The position numbers and the translations under genes are program-made. A model generated the notes under the pieces. The model did no database searches. It was not told where the DNA came from and saw nothing but the letters and a program-made list of their open reading frames with translations. A DNA stretch of 64,000 nt from Kiloniella laminariae. GTDB lineage: Bacteria > Pseudomonadota > Alphaproteobacteria > Kiloniellales > Kiloniellaceae. Positions 7,839-15,237 of this stretch are shown in pieces; positions within the stretch are counted from its first letter, which is position 1; each line of letters opens with the position of its first letter. The DNA is taken from assembly GCF_027214005.1 (NCBI RefSeq), contig NZ_JAPWGY010000004.1, positions 124,001 to 188,000 on the forward strand, in the 5' to 3' direction.

Positions 7839-8862
7839 ATCGGTAACCAGGGATGAGGCTGTGCAGCCTGCTTCCGCCAGTTTCTTTTCCTTTGGCGATC
7901 CGGTCCCGGTGCTGCAGGGGCGCGATCTGCTCGGCTATTACCATTCTAACTGGAACGGAAAGTATTACACCCCTCCGATTTCCTTTGATGCCCTAGCCAA
8001 AAGCCAGACGGCCAATCCGCATCACAAATCGGCGATGGAGGTCAAGGTCAACATTCTGACCAGCTGTTACCGCGGTCATCGTTTGCTGCCCAAACAATCC
8101 TTCAAACGTTGGGCCACGGATTTTGTGTTTTTCGGCAATGGCTATCTGGAGCTGATCCGCAACGGCCTGGGCGGGAGTTATCAGCTCAAGCCGACTTTGG
8201 CGAAATACACCCGGGTCGGTCGGGAGGGGGCCTTCTGGTATCTGCATGAGATGGGCAAGGAACACGCCTTTAAAAGCCCGGTATTTCATCTGCTCGAGCC
8301 GGATATCAATCAGGAAATATACGGGATGCCTGGTTATCTGGCGGCGCTCAATTCCGCGCTTTTGAATGAAAGCGCCACCCTGTTCCGGCGTAAATATTAC
8401 GAAAACGGATCCCACGCCGGATTTATTCTCTATATGACCGATCCGTTGCAAAATCAGGAAGATATTGATTCCCTGCGCAAGGCCTTGAAGGACGCCAAGG
8501 GACCCGGCAATTTCAAGAACTTGTTTGCCTATTCCCCCAACGGCAAACCCGATGGCATGAAGGTGATCCCGATCGCCGAAGTCGGGGCCAAGGATGAGTT
8601 TCTCAATGTCAAGAATGTCACCCGCGACGATATCCTTGCCGCTCACCGGGTACCGCCGCAGCTGATGGGAATTGTCCCCAACAACACGGGCGGTTTTGGA
8701 TCCGCGACCGATGCCGCCAAGGTCTTCAGCCGCAACGAACTGGTACCGCTGCAATCATCGTTCAAAAGTCTCAATGACTGGATCGGCGAGGAAGTCATGG
8801 TCTTCGACGACTACGTGATCGAGGGGCTGAAAGAGGAATCCGGAACGGGGGAAGAAGAATAA
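7825..8862 (+). CDS. Phage portal protein (P2 gpQ-like)
   Basis: The 345-residue protein matches gpQ: SFFSFGDPVPVL at the N terminus, YYTPPISFDALAKSQTANPHH (around residue 50-70), FGNGYLELIRN, the GMPGYLAALNSALLNESATLFRRKYY region near 170, and the C-terminal RVPPQLMGI with NTGGFGSATDAAKVF. The dodecameric portal is the DNA gate of the head. Start chosen at ATG 7825 (MVTIKSV), inside the end of the terminase gene; longer readings enter the terminase in the wrong frame. Immediately downstream the gene content changes from conserved phage genes to AT-rich cargo. Confidence 0.92.
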   Translation: MVTIKSVTRDEAVQPASASFFSFGDPVPVLQGRDLLGYYHSNWNGKYYTPPISFDALAKSQTANPHHKSAMEVKVNILTSCYRGHRLLPKQSFKRWATDFVFFGNGYLELIRNGLGGSYQLKPTLAKYTRVGREGAFWYLHEMGKEHAFKSPVFHLLEPDINQEIYGMPGYLAALNSALLNESATLFRRKYYENGSHAGFILYMTDPLQNQEDIDSLRKALKDAKGPGNFKNLFAYSPNGKPDGMKVIPIAEVGAKDEFLNVKNVTRDDILAAHRVPPQLMGIVPNNTGGFGSATDAAKVFSRNELVPLQSSFKSLNDWIGEEVMVFDDYVIEGLKEESGTGEEE

Positions 8863-8864
8863 GC

Positions 8865-9176
8865 CTAATACTTCATACACCACAGGGGGATCATACTCTC
8901 CGGGTCTCTCAAGTTATCAAGAAAATAAAAACAGAATTGATGAGCAGCTTCTGCAGCACACATGTTTTTTGGGATTTTTACACTTGCCTCCAGTGCATCT
9001 GACATCATTCCCATAATTCCTGTTGCAGAATAGAGGTGCCGCAACTTGAGATCTTTATCGTCTACGCTCAGGGTAATGGCGTTCACGGTAAATATCGTCT
9101 GGCATATTGTCATGAACTGCTTTTCTTTTTTGTCTTTCTTGAGCTGCAGGAGGATTTCATCATTATTGTCTGACAT
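8865..9176 (-). CDS. Hypothetical small soluble protein at the phage/cargo junction
   Basis: The 103-residue protein is not recognised. It starts MSDNNDEILLQLKKDKKEKQ, a charged helix, then a mixed alpha/beta stretch with four cysteines (Cys near 25, 72, 81 and 99). No membrane segment is visible. A weak ribosome site (GCGGAA) precedes the ATG. Its stop lies 2 bases from the portal stop, so the two genes converge. Its GC content is lower than that of the late genes. Possible moron or defence cargo; no function can be assigned. Confidence 0.5.
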   Translation of the reverse strand: MSDNNDEILLQLKKDKKEKQFMTICQTIFTVNAITLSVDDKDLKLRHLYSATGIMGMMSDALEASVKIPKNMCAAEAAHQFCFYFLDNLRDPESMIPLWCMKY

Positions 9177-9339
9177 GATTCCGCTTCTTTTGGTTGTATA
9201 AAACTGGTCAATAAATCCCTATACCAAAAAAGCAGTGGTTTTGAAGACCGTTATTTGAAAAAATTTTAAATTTGGTAGATCTTCTCCTGGTTTTAAAAAA
9301 CTACTTGCAGAATTAATACAAAAAGTGCCGATCAAATAT
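9177..9339. other. AT-rich spacer without recognised gene
   Basis: These 163 bases lie between two leftward cargo genes. They are rich in A/T runs and carry no convincing ORF. They presumably hold the promoter of the 103-residue gene and the end of the upstream transcript, but no clear motif is visible. Confidence 0.4.
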
Positions 9340-10008
9340 TTATCGTAAATTATTTAAAATGAGCTTTAGTAATCCTGAGTCATAATCTAACTCTTTTTTG
9401 ATGTTAATTAAAATTTCTTTTTCATTCTGTATCCCTTGTTCATAATTAAGACGATACGTGACCAAATTTTTAAGGCGATTTGCGTTTGCCTTGAAATAAT
9501 CGAATTTTGTTTGTCGATTGATGTATTTAATTATATCGACTTTAGTATCATTACTTTCTATTTCTATAATAAATTCTACCAATTCGCTTAAGGATTTTAA
9601 AATTTGAGTTTCGATTAATTTGTTGATTTTATTTAAATATTTTTTATATTGAGCGATTTCTTGGTTTGTTGGTTTTTGTATTTCTGTACGGATAGCTTTA
9701 TAATATGCCAGAAAAAAATCATTCTGTGACTTCCTATCAGAAAAATAGCTTTTAAGTTCCAAAATCGCTTTTTCTTGTGATTTTTGAGTTATTTTTTTTA
9801 CTTTTGACCTTTCAAAATTTAGCTGGTGTTGCGCTACAATATAAACTCCACCAACGGCTATTATCGAGCCAATAATGGAACCTGAAAAAGTTACCCATTC
9901 CCCCTGAGATACAAGCGAAAAAAACAATGGGTTACGATCATAAATCATTGCAAAAATGACGGCAATAGTTACAGAAACTATTGTGATAATTAGAGTTATC
10001 TTTAACAC
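9340..10008 (-). CDS. Hypothetical two-TM membrane protein with cytoplasmic coiled coil
   Basis: The 222-residue protein has a membrane segment at 3-21, a second at about 41-60 containing GSIIGSIIAVGGVYIVAQHQ, then a Lys/Glu-rich, probably coiled-coil cytoplasmic region to the end. The WVTFSGSIIGSIIAVGG stretch recalls the small membrane module at the start of several phage-resistance membrane proteins and parallels the layout of the neighbouring putAbiC protein, but no family match is certain. Very AT-rich with many AAA/ATT codons, unlike the phage late genes, so probably acquired. A copy of a 42-bp direct repeat lies just upstream of its start. Confidence 0.6.
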   Translation of the reverse strand: MLKITLIITIVSVTIAVIFAMIYDRNPLFFSLVSQGEWVTFSGSIIGSIIAVGGVYIVAQHQLNFERSKVKKITQKSQEKAILELKSYFSDRKSQNDFFLAYYKAIRTEIQKPTNQEIAQYKKYLNKINKLIETQILKSLSELVEFIIEIESNDTKVDIIKYINRQTKFDYFKANANRLKNLVTYRLNYEQGIQNEKEILINIKKELDYDSGLLKLILNNLR

Positions 10009-10062
10009 TATTCCCCCTCCTCACTGCTACTACGCCTAAGCCGAGTGTACGGCAGGGGGCGA

Positions 10063-10104
10063 GAAAAACCACCTTAAAACGCAGTTCTCTCTCAGCCCCG
10101 CCTT
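10063..10104. repeat. Direct repeat copy 1 flanking the putAbiC pair
   Basis: This 42-base segment is about 80 percent identical, allowing small gaps, to 11706-11746, with a perfect 14-base core AAAACGCAGTTCTC (10076-10089 here, 11719-11732 there) and shared CCACC and CGCCTT flanks. The two copies bracket the putAbiC gene and the small membrane gene, and each lies just upstream of a leftward gene. It could be a module junction left by recombination or a shared upstream regulatory element. Confidence 0.6.
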
Positions 10105-10175
10105 CGACATCGAAACCGTCGAAACCACCTACTCGATCTCCTCCAGCAAATCAGGTCGGGGCTTTCTGTTATCAC

Positions 10176-11132
10176 CTATTCTTCTATCAGCTGGTTCAGG
10201 GATTGGACGATGATTTCGTTGTACTGGTCACGAAGAAACCCGTTATCCGGCAAGTGATCTTCGTTGAAATTATCCAATAATTGATAGCGTATTATGAAGA
10301 AGCGGTACTTTTCCCCCTTTTCTGTTAAGCAGTTAACGAAAAGAAGCCATAGTTCCTCATCAGTAAAATGCGCCCGAAAGAGCTTTGCATAACCGAGTTC
10401 TTTTGGACAAGGTTGCTCTTCCTTGGAACCAAAGTTCTCCCAGAGTAATTTAAATATTCTGTATGAGAGGCGTAAATATACAGCAAAAGGTAGTATGGGA
10501 TTTTTATCTATAATATAATTATTAAATTCATTTTTGGTCTTATTGCCGTTGTCCAAATGAGTGGAGTCAATTTTTCCAAAATGTCCAATTATTGCAAATG
10601 CTATATGATCAAAAGCAACTTGCGCTTCATAGCTGTTGCCTACAATTCTTAAAATAAATGAATTTTTAATAGCTTGATGCCTGTCGACTAGTTTGAAAAA
10701 AGTATTTTCGAAACTTTGCACAGCAAGATGGGCCGACTGTTCTTTTTGCGCTTCTGCTGCTGCTGTCAGCTGGTCTGTTGTCAGTTTTTGCTCTCTAATT
10801 TGAAGTGCTATTTGTTCATTCGTTTTCTTTAATTCTGTTCTTTGCAGGCCTAATTCTTTTTGTTGCAGGGTTATTGTGTAAATCAAAGCAACAAAGGCAG
10901 CAAAACTGACGATGGGATTTAAAAAACCTCCAAAGAAGTCCCCAGCAGATCCCCAGAGATTATTCGGAACTTCAGTAACGGATAACCAGCTAAAAAAGAA
11001 GGTCCGAATTTGTGGAAAGAAAGTAACTAGGCTGAATAGCGAAAATATCACGCAGACGAAAATGCCTAAGTATAATAGCGGCCTATAAGATTCAAAAAAG
11101 GGTGTTTCCTTGTCATTTTTTGTATCGGCCAT
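10176..11132 (-). CDS. PutAbiC-family phage abortive infection protein
   Basis: The protein has about 318 residues. Two membrane segments (about 18-45 and 66-88) bracket a short loop with WGSAGDFFGGFLNPIVSF, the signature of the putative AbiC family, followed by TLQQKELGLQRTELKKTNEQ, a coiled coil to about residue 138. Then comes SFENTFFKLVDRH (about 139-151) and a soluble helical domain to the end. In Lactococcus, AbiC-type proteins abort phage infection; membrane tethering with a cytosolic sensor or effector domain is typical. Start chosen at ATG 11132 (MADTKNDK) behind AGGA; an ATG at 11153 is possible. It sits in the P2-like cargo slot beside the portal gene, a usual place for superinfection-exclusion genes. 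Confidence 0.8.
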   Translation of the reverse strand: MADTKNDKETPFFESYRPLLYLGIFVCVIFSLFSLVTFFPQIRTFFFSWLSVTEVPNNLWGSAGDFFGGFLNPIVSFAAFVALIYTITLQQKELGLQRTELKKTNEQIALQIREQKLTTDQLTAAAEAQKEQSAHLAVQSFENTFFKLVDRHQAIKNSFILRIVGNSYEAQVAFDHIAFAIIGHFGKIDSTHLDNGNKTKNEFNNYIIDKNPILPFAVYLRLSYRIFKLLWENFGSKEEQPCPKELGYAKLFRAHFTDEELWLLFVNCLTEKGEKYRFFIIRYQLLDNFNEDHLPDNGFLRDQYNEIIVQSLNQLIEE

Positions 11133-11205
11133 AGACTTTCCTGCATATATCAATTTGATAAGCCAAGATCCTTGGCCTGTTAAGCAAATCTGGTTTCATT
11201 CGCAT

Positions 11206-11586
11206 CTAATCTGCTGGTTCAATAATAAAATTGTCGCTTTTGAGTTGGCCCTGTATAGGGCTTCCATCGTAACTCCAGCCCTCTGGTATTATCTTCCAGG
11301 GAAAATTGAAATACTGGAGTTCCCTTCGTGCACCAGGCGGGATGGGAATACCTGAATAGGTATCGATCACCGTCATGGCCCATTCCCGGATGGCTGTTGA
11401 ATCCTTACCGTTCTCTGTAATCGGTTGTTGAAGTATGGTAATCGCCAGTTCGACAGTTCGTAATCTGACTTCCTTGTCCTTGAGGGCTTCTGTCAGGCTA
11501 TTACTGCTGTATCCAATGACAAAGGGGATTACGATGGCAGAAACAACCACCAGCAGTTCCCTGATAATCACAAGCAATTCCTTCAT
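11206..11586 (-). CDS. Small membrane protein of unknown function
   Basis: The protein has about 126 residues. A hydrophobic segment (about 3-24, IRELLVVVSAIVIPFVIGY) is followed by a soluble part with VELAITILQQP, IREWAMTVIDTYSGIPIPPGA and FPWKIIPEGW. Small membrane proteins with a similar REWA/VI..YSG stretch occur in bacteria without known function (recollection, not a search). The start is uncertain: ATG 11586 gives a membrane anchor at the N terminus; ATG 11646 or TTG 11676 would add a poorly conserved-looking leader. It is upstream of putAbiC on the same strand by about 70 bases, so the two could be co-transcribed, and both lie between the direct repeats. Confidence 0.55.
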   Translation of the reverse strand: MKELLVIIRELLVVVSAIVIPFVIGYSSNSLTEALKDKEVRLRTVELAITILQQPITENGKDSTAIREWAMTVIDTYSGIPIPPGARRELQYFNFPWKIIPEGWSYDGSPIQGQLKSDNFIIEPAD

Positions 11587-11705
11587 AAAAGTCATAAAAG
11601 TCAGCCAGTTTTTACAAGAAGTTTGAGGAACTCTACCTGTCGTCATCACCAGTAATCCCCTGCCATGCGTTTTCAACTACCAGTAATGCTTACCGGAGCA
11701 CCCGG

Positions 11706-11746
11706 TAAAAATCCACCCAAAACGCAGTTCTCCCCCCGCCGCGCCT
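11706..11746. repeat. Direct repeat copy 2 flanking the putAbiC pair
   Basis: Partner of the 10063-10104 repeat, with the identical 14-base core at 11719-11732. After the core both copies continue with a C-rich stretch and CGCCTT. It lies just upstream of the small membrane gene and marks the right edge of the two-gene unit. Beyond it no coding sequence is convincing until 12755. Confidence 0.6.
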
Positions 11747-11820
11747 TGGGGCTTAATAGGTCGAAATTTTTGCACCGCAGAACATTCCTGAAACGGGTTA
11801 AAAGCTAGGGTTGATCAGAG

Positions 11821-11961
11821 AATAGTGGTGTTTAAATGTTCCGCATTTTTCTGCAATGGTCAGGTGATTTACAAGGTCACAATCCCAGAGAGATATTTAG
11901 GGTGGGGGGTGTGTTTTCAGTTCGGCGTCGGAAAAGCGTAACCTTTGTAATCACCACTATT
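11821..11961. repeat. Widely spaced inverted repeat AATAGTGGTG/CACCACTATT
   Basis: The 10-base arms 11821-11830 and 11952-11961 are perfectly complementary, and similarity extends 2-3 bases outward. The right arm abuts the left arm of the 281-bp inverted-repeat element. Spacing of about 120 bases makes a simple hairpin unlikely; paired protein sites or a recombination relic are possible. Confidence 0.4.
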
Positions 11962-12208
11962 TTCGTCATTTAAGATGCTGAAAAATAACAATTAAATAGG
12001 TTACAATATTTTGTAATTTTTTGTAATAAATATTACACTTGCTTGTTAATTCATTGATATTAAACAATAAAAATTTATCAAAAAATTACAACGAAAAGTG
12101 TAACCTGATTACGTTTGGGTTACTATATGCTGTAACCTTTATGTATCTTTTATATCAATAAGATAAGTTATGTTTTTTGTACTGATTACAGATGTTACGC
12201 TTTTCCGA
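11928..12208. repeat. 281-bp AT-rich element with 25-bp inverted ends and internal TGTAAY repeats
   Basis: The ends 11928-11952 and 12184-12208 are inverted repeats matching at 23 of 25 positions, with a perfect 15-base outer part TCGGAAAAGCGTAAC. Inside, the words TGTAAT/ATTACA (11946, 12012, 12022, 12032, 12085, 12185) and GTAACC/GGTTAC (11938, 11999, 12100, 12118, 12132) recur in both orientations in very AT-rich DNA. Related GTTACG/ATTACG words continue to about 12,327. No target-site duplication is obvious. It could be a MITE-like element, an iteron-type origin, or the arm-site region of a phage attachment site, the last being favoured by the tRNA-like sequence 160 bases to the right. 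Confidence 0.6.
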
Positions 12209-12365
12209 TGGTCAAAATAATTAAAAATCATTTTTATATATTGGGCTTGTTTACTCTACAGATATTACCGCTAAAATTTAGCCTTCTGTATTGTGTCACT
12301 AAAGACTGTGTTACGACTAAATTACGATTATTAAGAGTCATCTATTTGAAAATAAATGCAAGTCT
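12209..12365. other. AT-rich spacer between the inverted-repeat element and the candidate attR
   Basis: A 67-codon open frame runs rightward from 12208 through this stretch, the tRNA-like sequence and into the terminator stem. It has no ribosome binding site and no recognisable similarity, so it is not called as a gene. Two further GTTACG/ATTACG words occur at about 12310 and 12322. Confidence 0.4.
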
Positions 12366-12385
12366 AAGTCAGGCCGGGGGCACCA
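12366..12385 (+). other. Candidate prophage attR core: tRNA 3'-end-like sequence
   Basis: These 20 bases read like the end of a tRNA gene: half of a T loop (AAGTC), a T-stem strand, a seven-base acceptor strand CGGGGGC, a discriminator A and encoded CCA. No 5' part of a tRNA lies upstream, so it would be the displaced 3' fragment left when a phage integrates into a tRNA gene. A strong terminator follows 12 bases later, as at a real tRNA gene end. The intact gene, beginning GCCCCCG in its acceptor stem, would be at the other prophage end outside the window. Confidence 0.45.
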
Positions 12386-12396
12386 ATAGTTTGAAA

Positions 12397-12438
12397 AATA
12401 AAGAGGCTTGAGCAAATTGCTCGCCTCTTTATTTTTTT
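12397..12438. terminator. Strong intrinsic terminator after the tRNA-like sequence
   Basis: The stem AATAAAGAGGC (12397-12407) pairs with GCCTCTTTATT (12423-12433), with an additional GAGC/GCTC pair (12410-12413, 12419-12422) around an AAATT loop, followed by a T run (12432-12438). A-rich sequence on the left makes it potentially bidirectional. It would end the tRNA transcript at the original locus and insulates the prophage from the oxygenase gene. Confidence 0.8.
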
Positions 12439-12540
12439 GTCCGGATATTGCTCCCAGCAAGTCTCTTCTGCCTGGATGCCTTTGCTGTGGCATTTCTATG
12501 TGAAGCGTAAAAACAATCCCCTTGATAACCGCATTCATGG

Positions 12541-12566
12541 TTGAAATTTTAGCGATTGCTTATAAT
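12541..12566 (+). promoter_or_regulatory. Possible promoter with consensus -10 box
   Basis: TATAAT at 12561-12566 is a perfect -10. TTGAAA at 12541-12546 would be only 14 bases away, so the -35 is poor or shifted. It points toward the oxygenase gene about 190 bases downstream. Confidence 0.35.
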
Positions 12567-12754
12567 ACTTGAGTGTTCACGTCAGGTAATGATGGTCACA
12601 GCCTTTTTCAGCGTTTCGGGTTGGAATGGAGTTGTGATTTTTACGTTGAACAGGGGGATGTCCCGAGAATAAAGCCGGAAAATAAAACAGCCGAAACAGG
12701 CTTAGGCAGTCTGAAAAACGGACGATAGGGATGTCGGGGGAAAAGAGGGGTCTT

Positions 12755-13792
12755 ATGGTTAGTCTCCCGGTGATTGATATTGCGCCCCTTGCGGGAGATG
12801 ATCCGCTGGCGTGTCGACAGGCTGCGGATCAGTTGGGGGTAGCTGCGCGTGAGGTCGGGTTTTTCTATATCACCAATCATGGTGTTTCTTCGGATCTGAT
12901 TGCCCGTGCCTATGGGGCTGCAGAGGAGTTTTTTGCCCTGCCGGATGAGATCAAGTGGCGATATTACATCGGGAAAAGCGCCAATCATCGTGGTTATGTC
13001 CCCTTCACCGACAAGGGCGCCTATGATGATGAAGATCATCGCAGTTACGAGGCTTTTGACCTGGCATTTGAACTGCCGCGAGACGACCCGGACTATCTGG
13101 CAGGAAATCTGTTGCTGGGTCCGAATGTCTGGCCTGAATCCACGCATTTCCGGGAAACCATATCGACCTATTACCAGGCCATTTCCGGGGTTGGTTTTCG
13201 TCTCTGTTCTGCGCTGGAGCTGCACCTGGGGCTGGCGCGGGGGGAAATGACCAGCCTGATGCGTAAACCTATTGCCCAACTGCGGTTGTTACATTACCTG
13301 CACAGCCCCTCCAGTTTTGTGAATCAGAGTGTCAACATGGGGGCACATACGGATTATGAGTGCCTGACATTGCTGCATCAACGACAGAAGGGGCTGCAGA
13401 TTCTTGATTCTGCCAATAACTGGACTGATGTGCCGGTCATGCCGGAAAATTATATCGTCAATATCGGCGACATAATGGAGGCCTGGAGCAATGGCGCTTT
13501 CCGGGCGACCCCGCACCGGGTGCTCAATCTGGCACCAGAGCGCTTTTCCATGCCCTATTTTGTCGCCCCGGACTATCACACGCTGGTCAAGCCGTTTGAA
13601 AGCTTGATCTCACCGGAAAATCCGCCAAGATACGAAAGTTTTCTGGCGGGCATGCATCTGGAACGTATGTTGCGGCGGGATTTTTCCTATCTGCGCGAGC
13701 GCAAGAACGATTCGCTGTTTCCTGTACCGGGCAGTGATCTTGCCGATTTTCGCAATCCCTTTGAGAATCGTATCAACGCACTAAAAAGTTGA
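12755..13792 (+). CDS. 2-oxoglutarate/Fe(II) oxygenase, isopenicillin N synthase-like
   Basis: The 345-residue protein has the DIOX_N start (LPVIDIAPLAG, then REVGFFYITNHGV near residue 35). It also has the iron triad HTD in GAHTDYECLTLL (about residue 196) and the distal His in ATPHRVLNL (about 254), with the 2-oxoglutarate-binding RFSMPYF (about 265). Such enzymes in bacteria oxidise small molecules; the substrate cannot be read from the sequence. Start chosen at ATG 12755 (MVSLPVIDIAP), eight codons inside the longest frame, because the family starts there. Followed after 6 bases by a LysE-type exporter, so probably co-transcribed. It is the first clear chromosomal gene right of the prophage. 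Confidence 0.85.
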   Translation: MVSLPVIDIAPLAGDDPLACRQAADQLGVAAREVGFFYITNHGVSSDLIARAYGAAEEFFALPDEIKWRYYIGKSANHRGYVPFTDKGAYDDEDHRSYEAFDLAFELPRDDPDYLAGNLLLGPNVWPESTHFRETISTYYQAISGVGFRLCSALELHLGLARGEMTSLMRKPIAQLRLLHYLHSPSSFVNQSVNMGAHTDYECLTLLHQRQKGLQILDSANNWTDVPVMPENYIVNIGDIMEAWSNGAFRATPHRVLNLAPERFSMPYFVAPDYHTLVKPFESLISPENPPRYESFLAGMHLERMLRRDFSYLRERKNDSLFPVPGSDLADFRNPFENRINALKS

Positions 13793-13798
13793 AATGAA

Positions 13799-14428
13799 AT
13801 GCCCAGTCTGGATACCATCATTGCTGTAACAATTGCTGGCTTGTGGCTCAGTGCGACGCCGGGCCCCTCCATGCTTTATGTTGTGTCCAGGACAGTCGGG
13901 CAAAGCAGGTCTGCCGGACTGGCGTCGGCTATCGGCCTCGGTCTTGGCGGGGTGATATTGGCGTTGATTGCGGTGCTGGGGCTCGCGGTGGTTTTCCAGA
14001 AATCCTCGGTGGCCTATACTCTGTTGACCTTTGCCGGAGCTGGATACCTGACCTATCTCGGTCTTTCGATGATTAGGGAAGCAGTCAAGGGGGATCAGCG
14101 GACCCTGAGTGTGGAGAGGATCGAGCGTGCCAGTTTTGCCCGGATTGTCTGGCAAGGGATCCTGGTCGAGGTGCTTAACCCCAAAACGGTTCTCTTCTTC
14201 CTCGCTTTTTTGCCCCCCTTTATCGATACCAGTCGCGATGATGTGATGATGCAGATGCTGGTGCTTGGAATACTTGTGCCCTTGACTGCAATGCCGTCGG
14301 ATATCCTGATGGCCTTTGCCGGGGGCTGGGCTGCCGGACGGGTCAATAGCAACCCGGGGATCAAGCGGTTGTTTTCTCTCAGCGGCGGTCTGTTCCTGAT
14401 CGGAATTGCGATCTACCTGTTTATCTGA
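13799..14428 (+). CDS. LysE/RhtB family amino-acid exporter
   Basis: The 209-residue, six-TM protein has the family signature ATPGPSMLYVVSRTVGQ in its first membrane region (about 18-35), GAGYLTYLGLSMIREA (about 80-95), and the LVEVLNPKTVLFFLAFLPPFI segment near 120-140. It exports amino acids or related metabolites across the inner membrane; specificity is unknown. It lies 6 bases after the oxygenase and probably shares its transcript, suggesting export of a related compound (inference). Confidence 0.88.
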   Translation: MPSLDTIIAVTIAGLWLSATPGPSMLYVVSRTVGQSRSAGLASAIGLGLGGVILALIAVLGLAVVFQKSSVAYTLLTFAGAGYLTYLGLSMIREAVKGDQRTLSVERIERASFARIVWQGILVEVLNPKTVLFFLAFLPPFIDTSRDDVMMQMLVLGILVPLTAMPSDILMAFAGGWAAGRVNSNPGIKRLFSLSGGLFLIGIAIYLFI

Positions 14429-14571
14429 TCGATTTTTTTTGAAGGCGCGGGCAAAGATCTTGGCTTCGCAGATCAAACATCAGCTCGGGGCGATACCGGA
14501 TATCTTTTGATCACAGGTTCTGCAAAAGAATATCTGATGATGCTATCCAGGCCATTGGGGAGAGTTAACAA

Positions 14572-15030
14572 TTGGAAAAGCTGGATCCAGTGCGTGCGCA
14601 GGTGTTGGCTGAACTGGCCAAGGAGCAGGGAGCCCAACTGCGCTTTATGGCGGATCTGGATCTGCGTCTGGTGTTCGGATATCTGACAGCCCAGTTTATT
14701 CTGGTTGGCTGGATTTCGGCACAACAGTCTTTGACCCTGCCGCTGATCTGGGCAATTCTGCTGGTTAACGCCCTGCTGTTTTGTGTGATTGTCCTGTTGC
14801 TGGTTCGCCACGGTCGTCGCCGTCATCAGGCATCACTGACCCTGCGGAATATTGATACAGCCCTGCAGCTTTATGATGAAGGGGCTTATTTTGACGGACG
14901 GATCAAGAATCCGGACCGTCAGCGCAGCCGAAATCCGCTTCTGTTGTATTGGCATCCGATCTATATCGCTATCTGTTCTGTCGCCTTTGTTGTGGTTACC
15001 CTGCTGATCGGCTTGACGCGGATCTCGTGA
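14572..15030 (+). CDS. Hypothetical three-TM membrane protein
   Basis: The 152-residue protein is unrecognised. An amphipathic N terminus (1-30) is followed by two close membrane segments (about 35-50 and 60-82), a basic loop (HGRRRHQ), a soluble stretch with LYDEGAYFDGR, and a third membrane segment at the C terminus (about 130-148). The start is a TTG at 14572 behind GGGGAGAG, a good ribosome site; no ATG gives a better frame. Isolated between the exporter and a 370-base intergenic region. Confidence 0.6.
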   Translation: MEKLDPVRAQVLAELAKEQGAQLRFMADLDLRLVFGYLTAQFILVGWISAQQSLTLPLIWAILLVNALLFCVIVLLLVRHGRRRHQASLTLRNIDTALQLYDEGAYFDGRIKNPDRQRSRNPLLLYWHPIYIAICSVAFVVVTLLIGLTRIS

Positions 15031-15237
15031 ATTTGGGGAAAGAGGATATCTGCACCGCTGGCGGTTAGGCACGCCAACTGAGAAGCCATTTTCCCCGCAG
15101 ACCAATTGCCGCACTCATTCCCAGTCCGGGAAGAGAGGGGATGGCAACGCCTTTAAAAAGTCGCTTCAGAGTATAATAGAGAACCGGTTTTCAAATATCT
15201 CCACCTGTGATGGGTGCGTCGTGACGTGACTGGCTGT

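Noticed and set aside
8865-9176. Toxin-antitoxin module beside the portal gene
   Set aside because: Only one small gene is present here, with no partner of suitable size and no toxin or antitoxin motif.
11928-12208. Integron attC site
   Set aside because: The inverted GCGTAAC/GTTACGC ends do not fit the RYYYAAC/GTTRRRY core rule, and no integrase or cassette array is present.
12208-12411. 67-codon open frame rightward through the phage/chromosome junction
   Set aside because: No ribosome binding site, AT-driven composition, and it runs through the tRNA-like sequence into the terminator stem.
12641-13279. Long leftward frame opposite the oxygenase gene
   Set aside because: It mirrors the codon structure of the sense gene and has no recognisable protein features.
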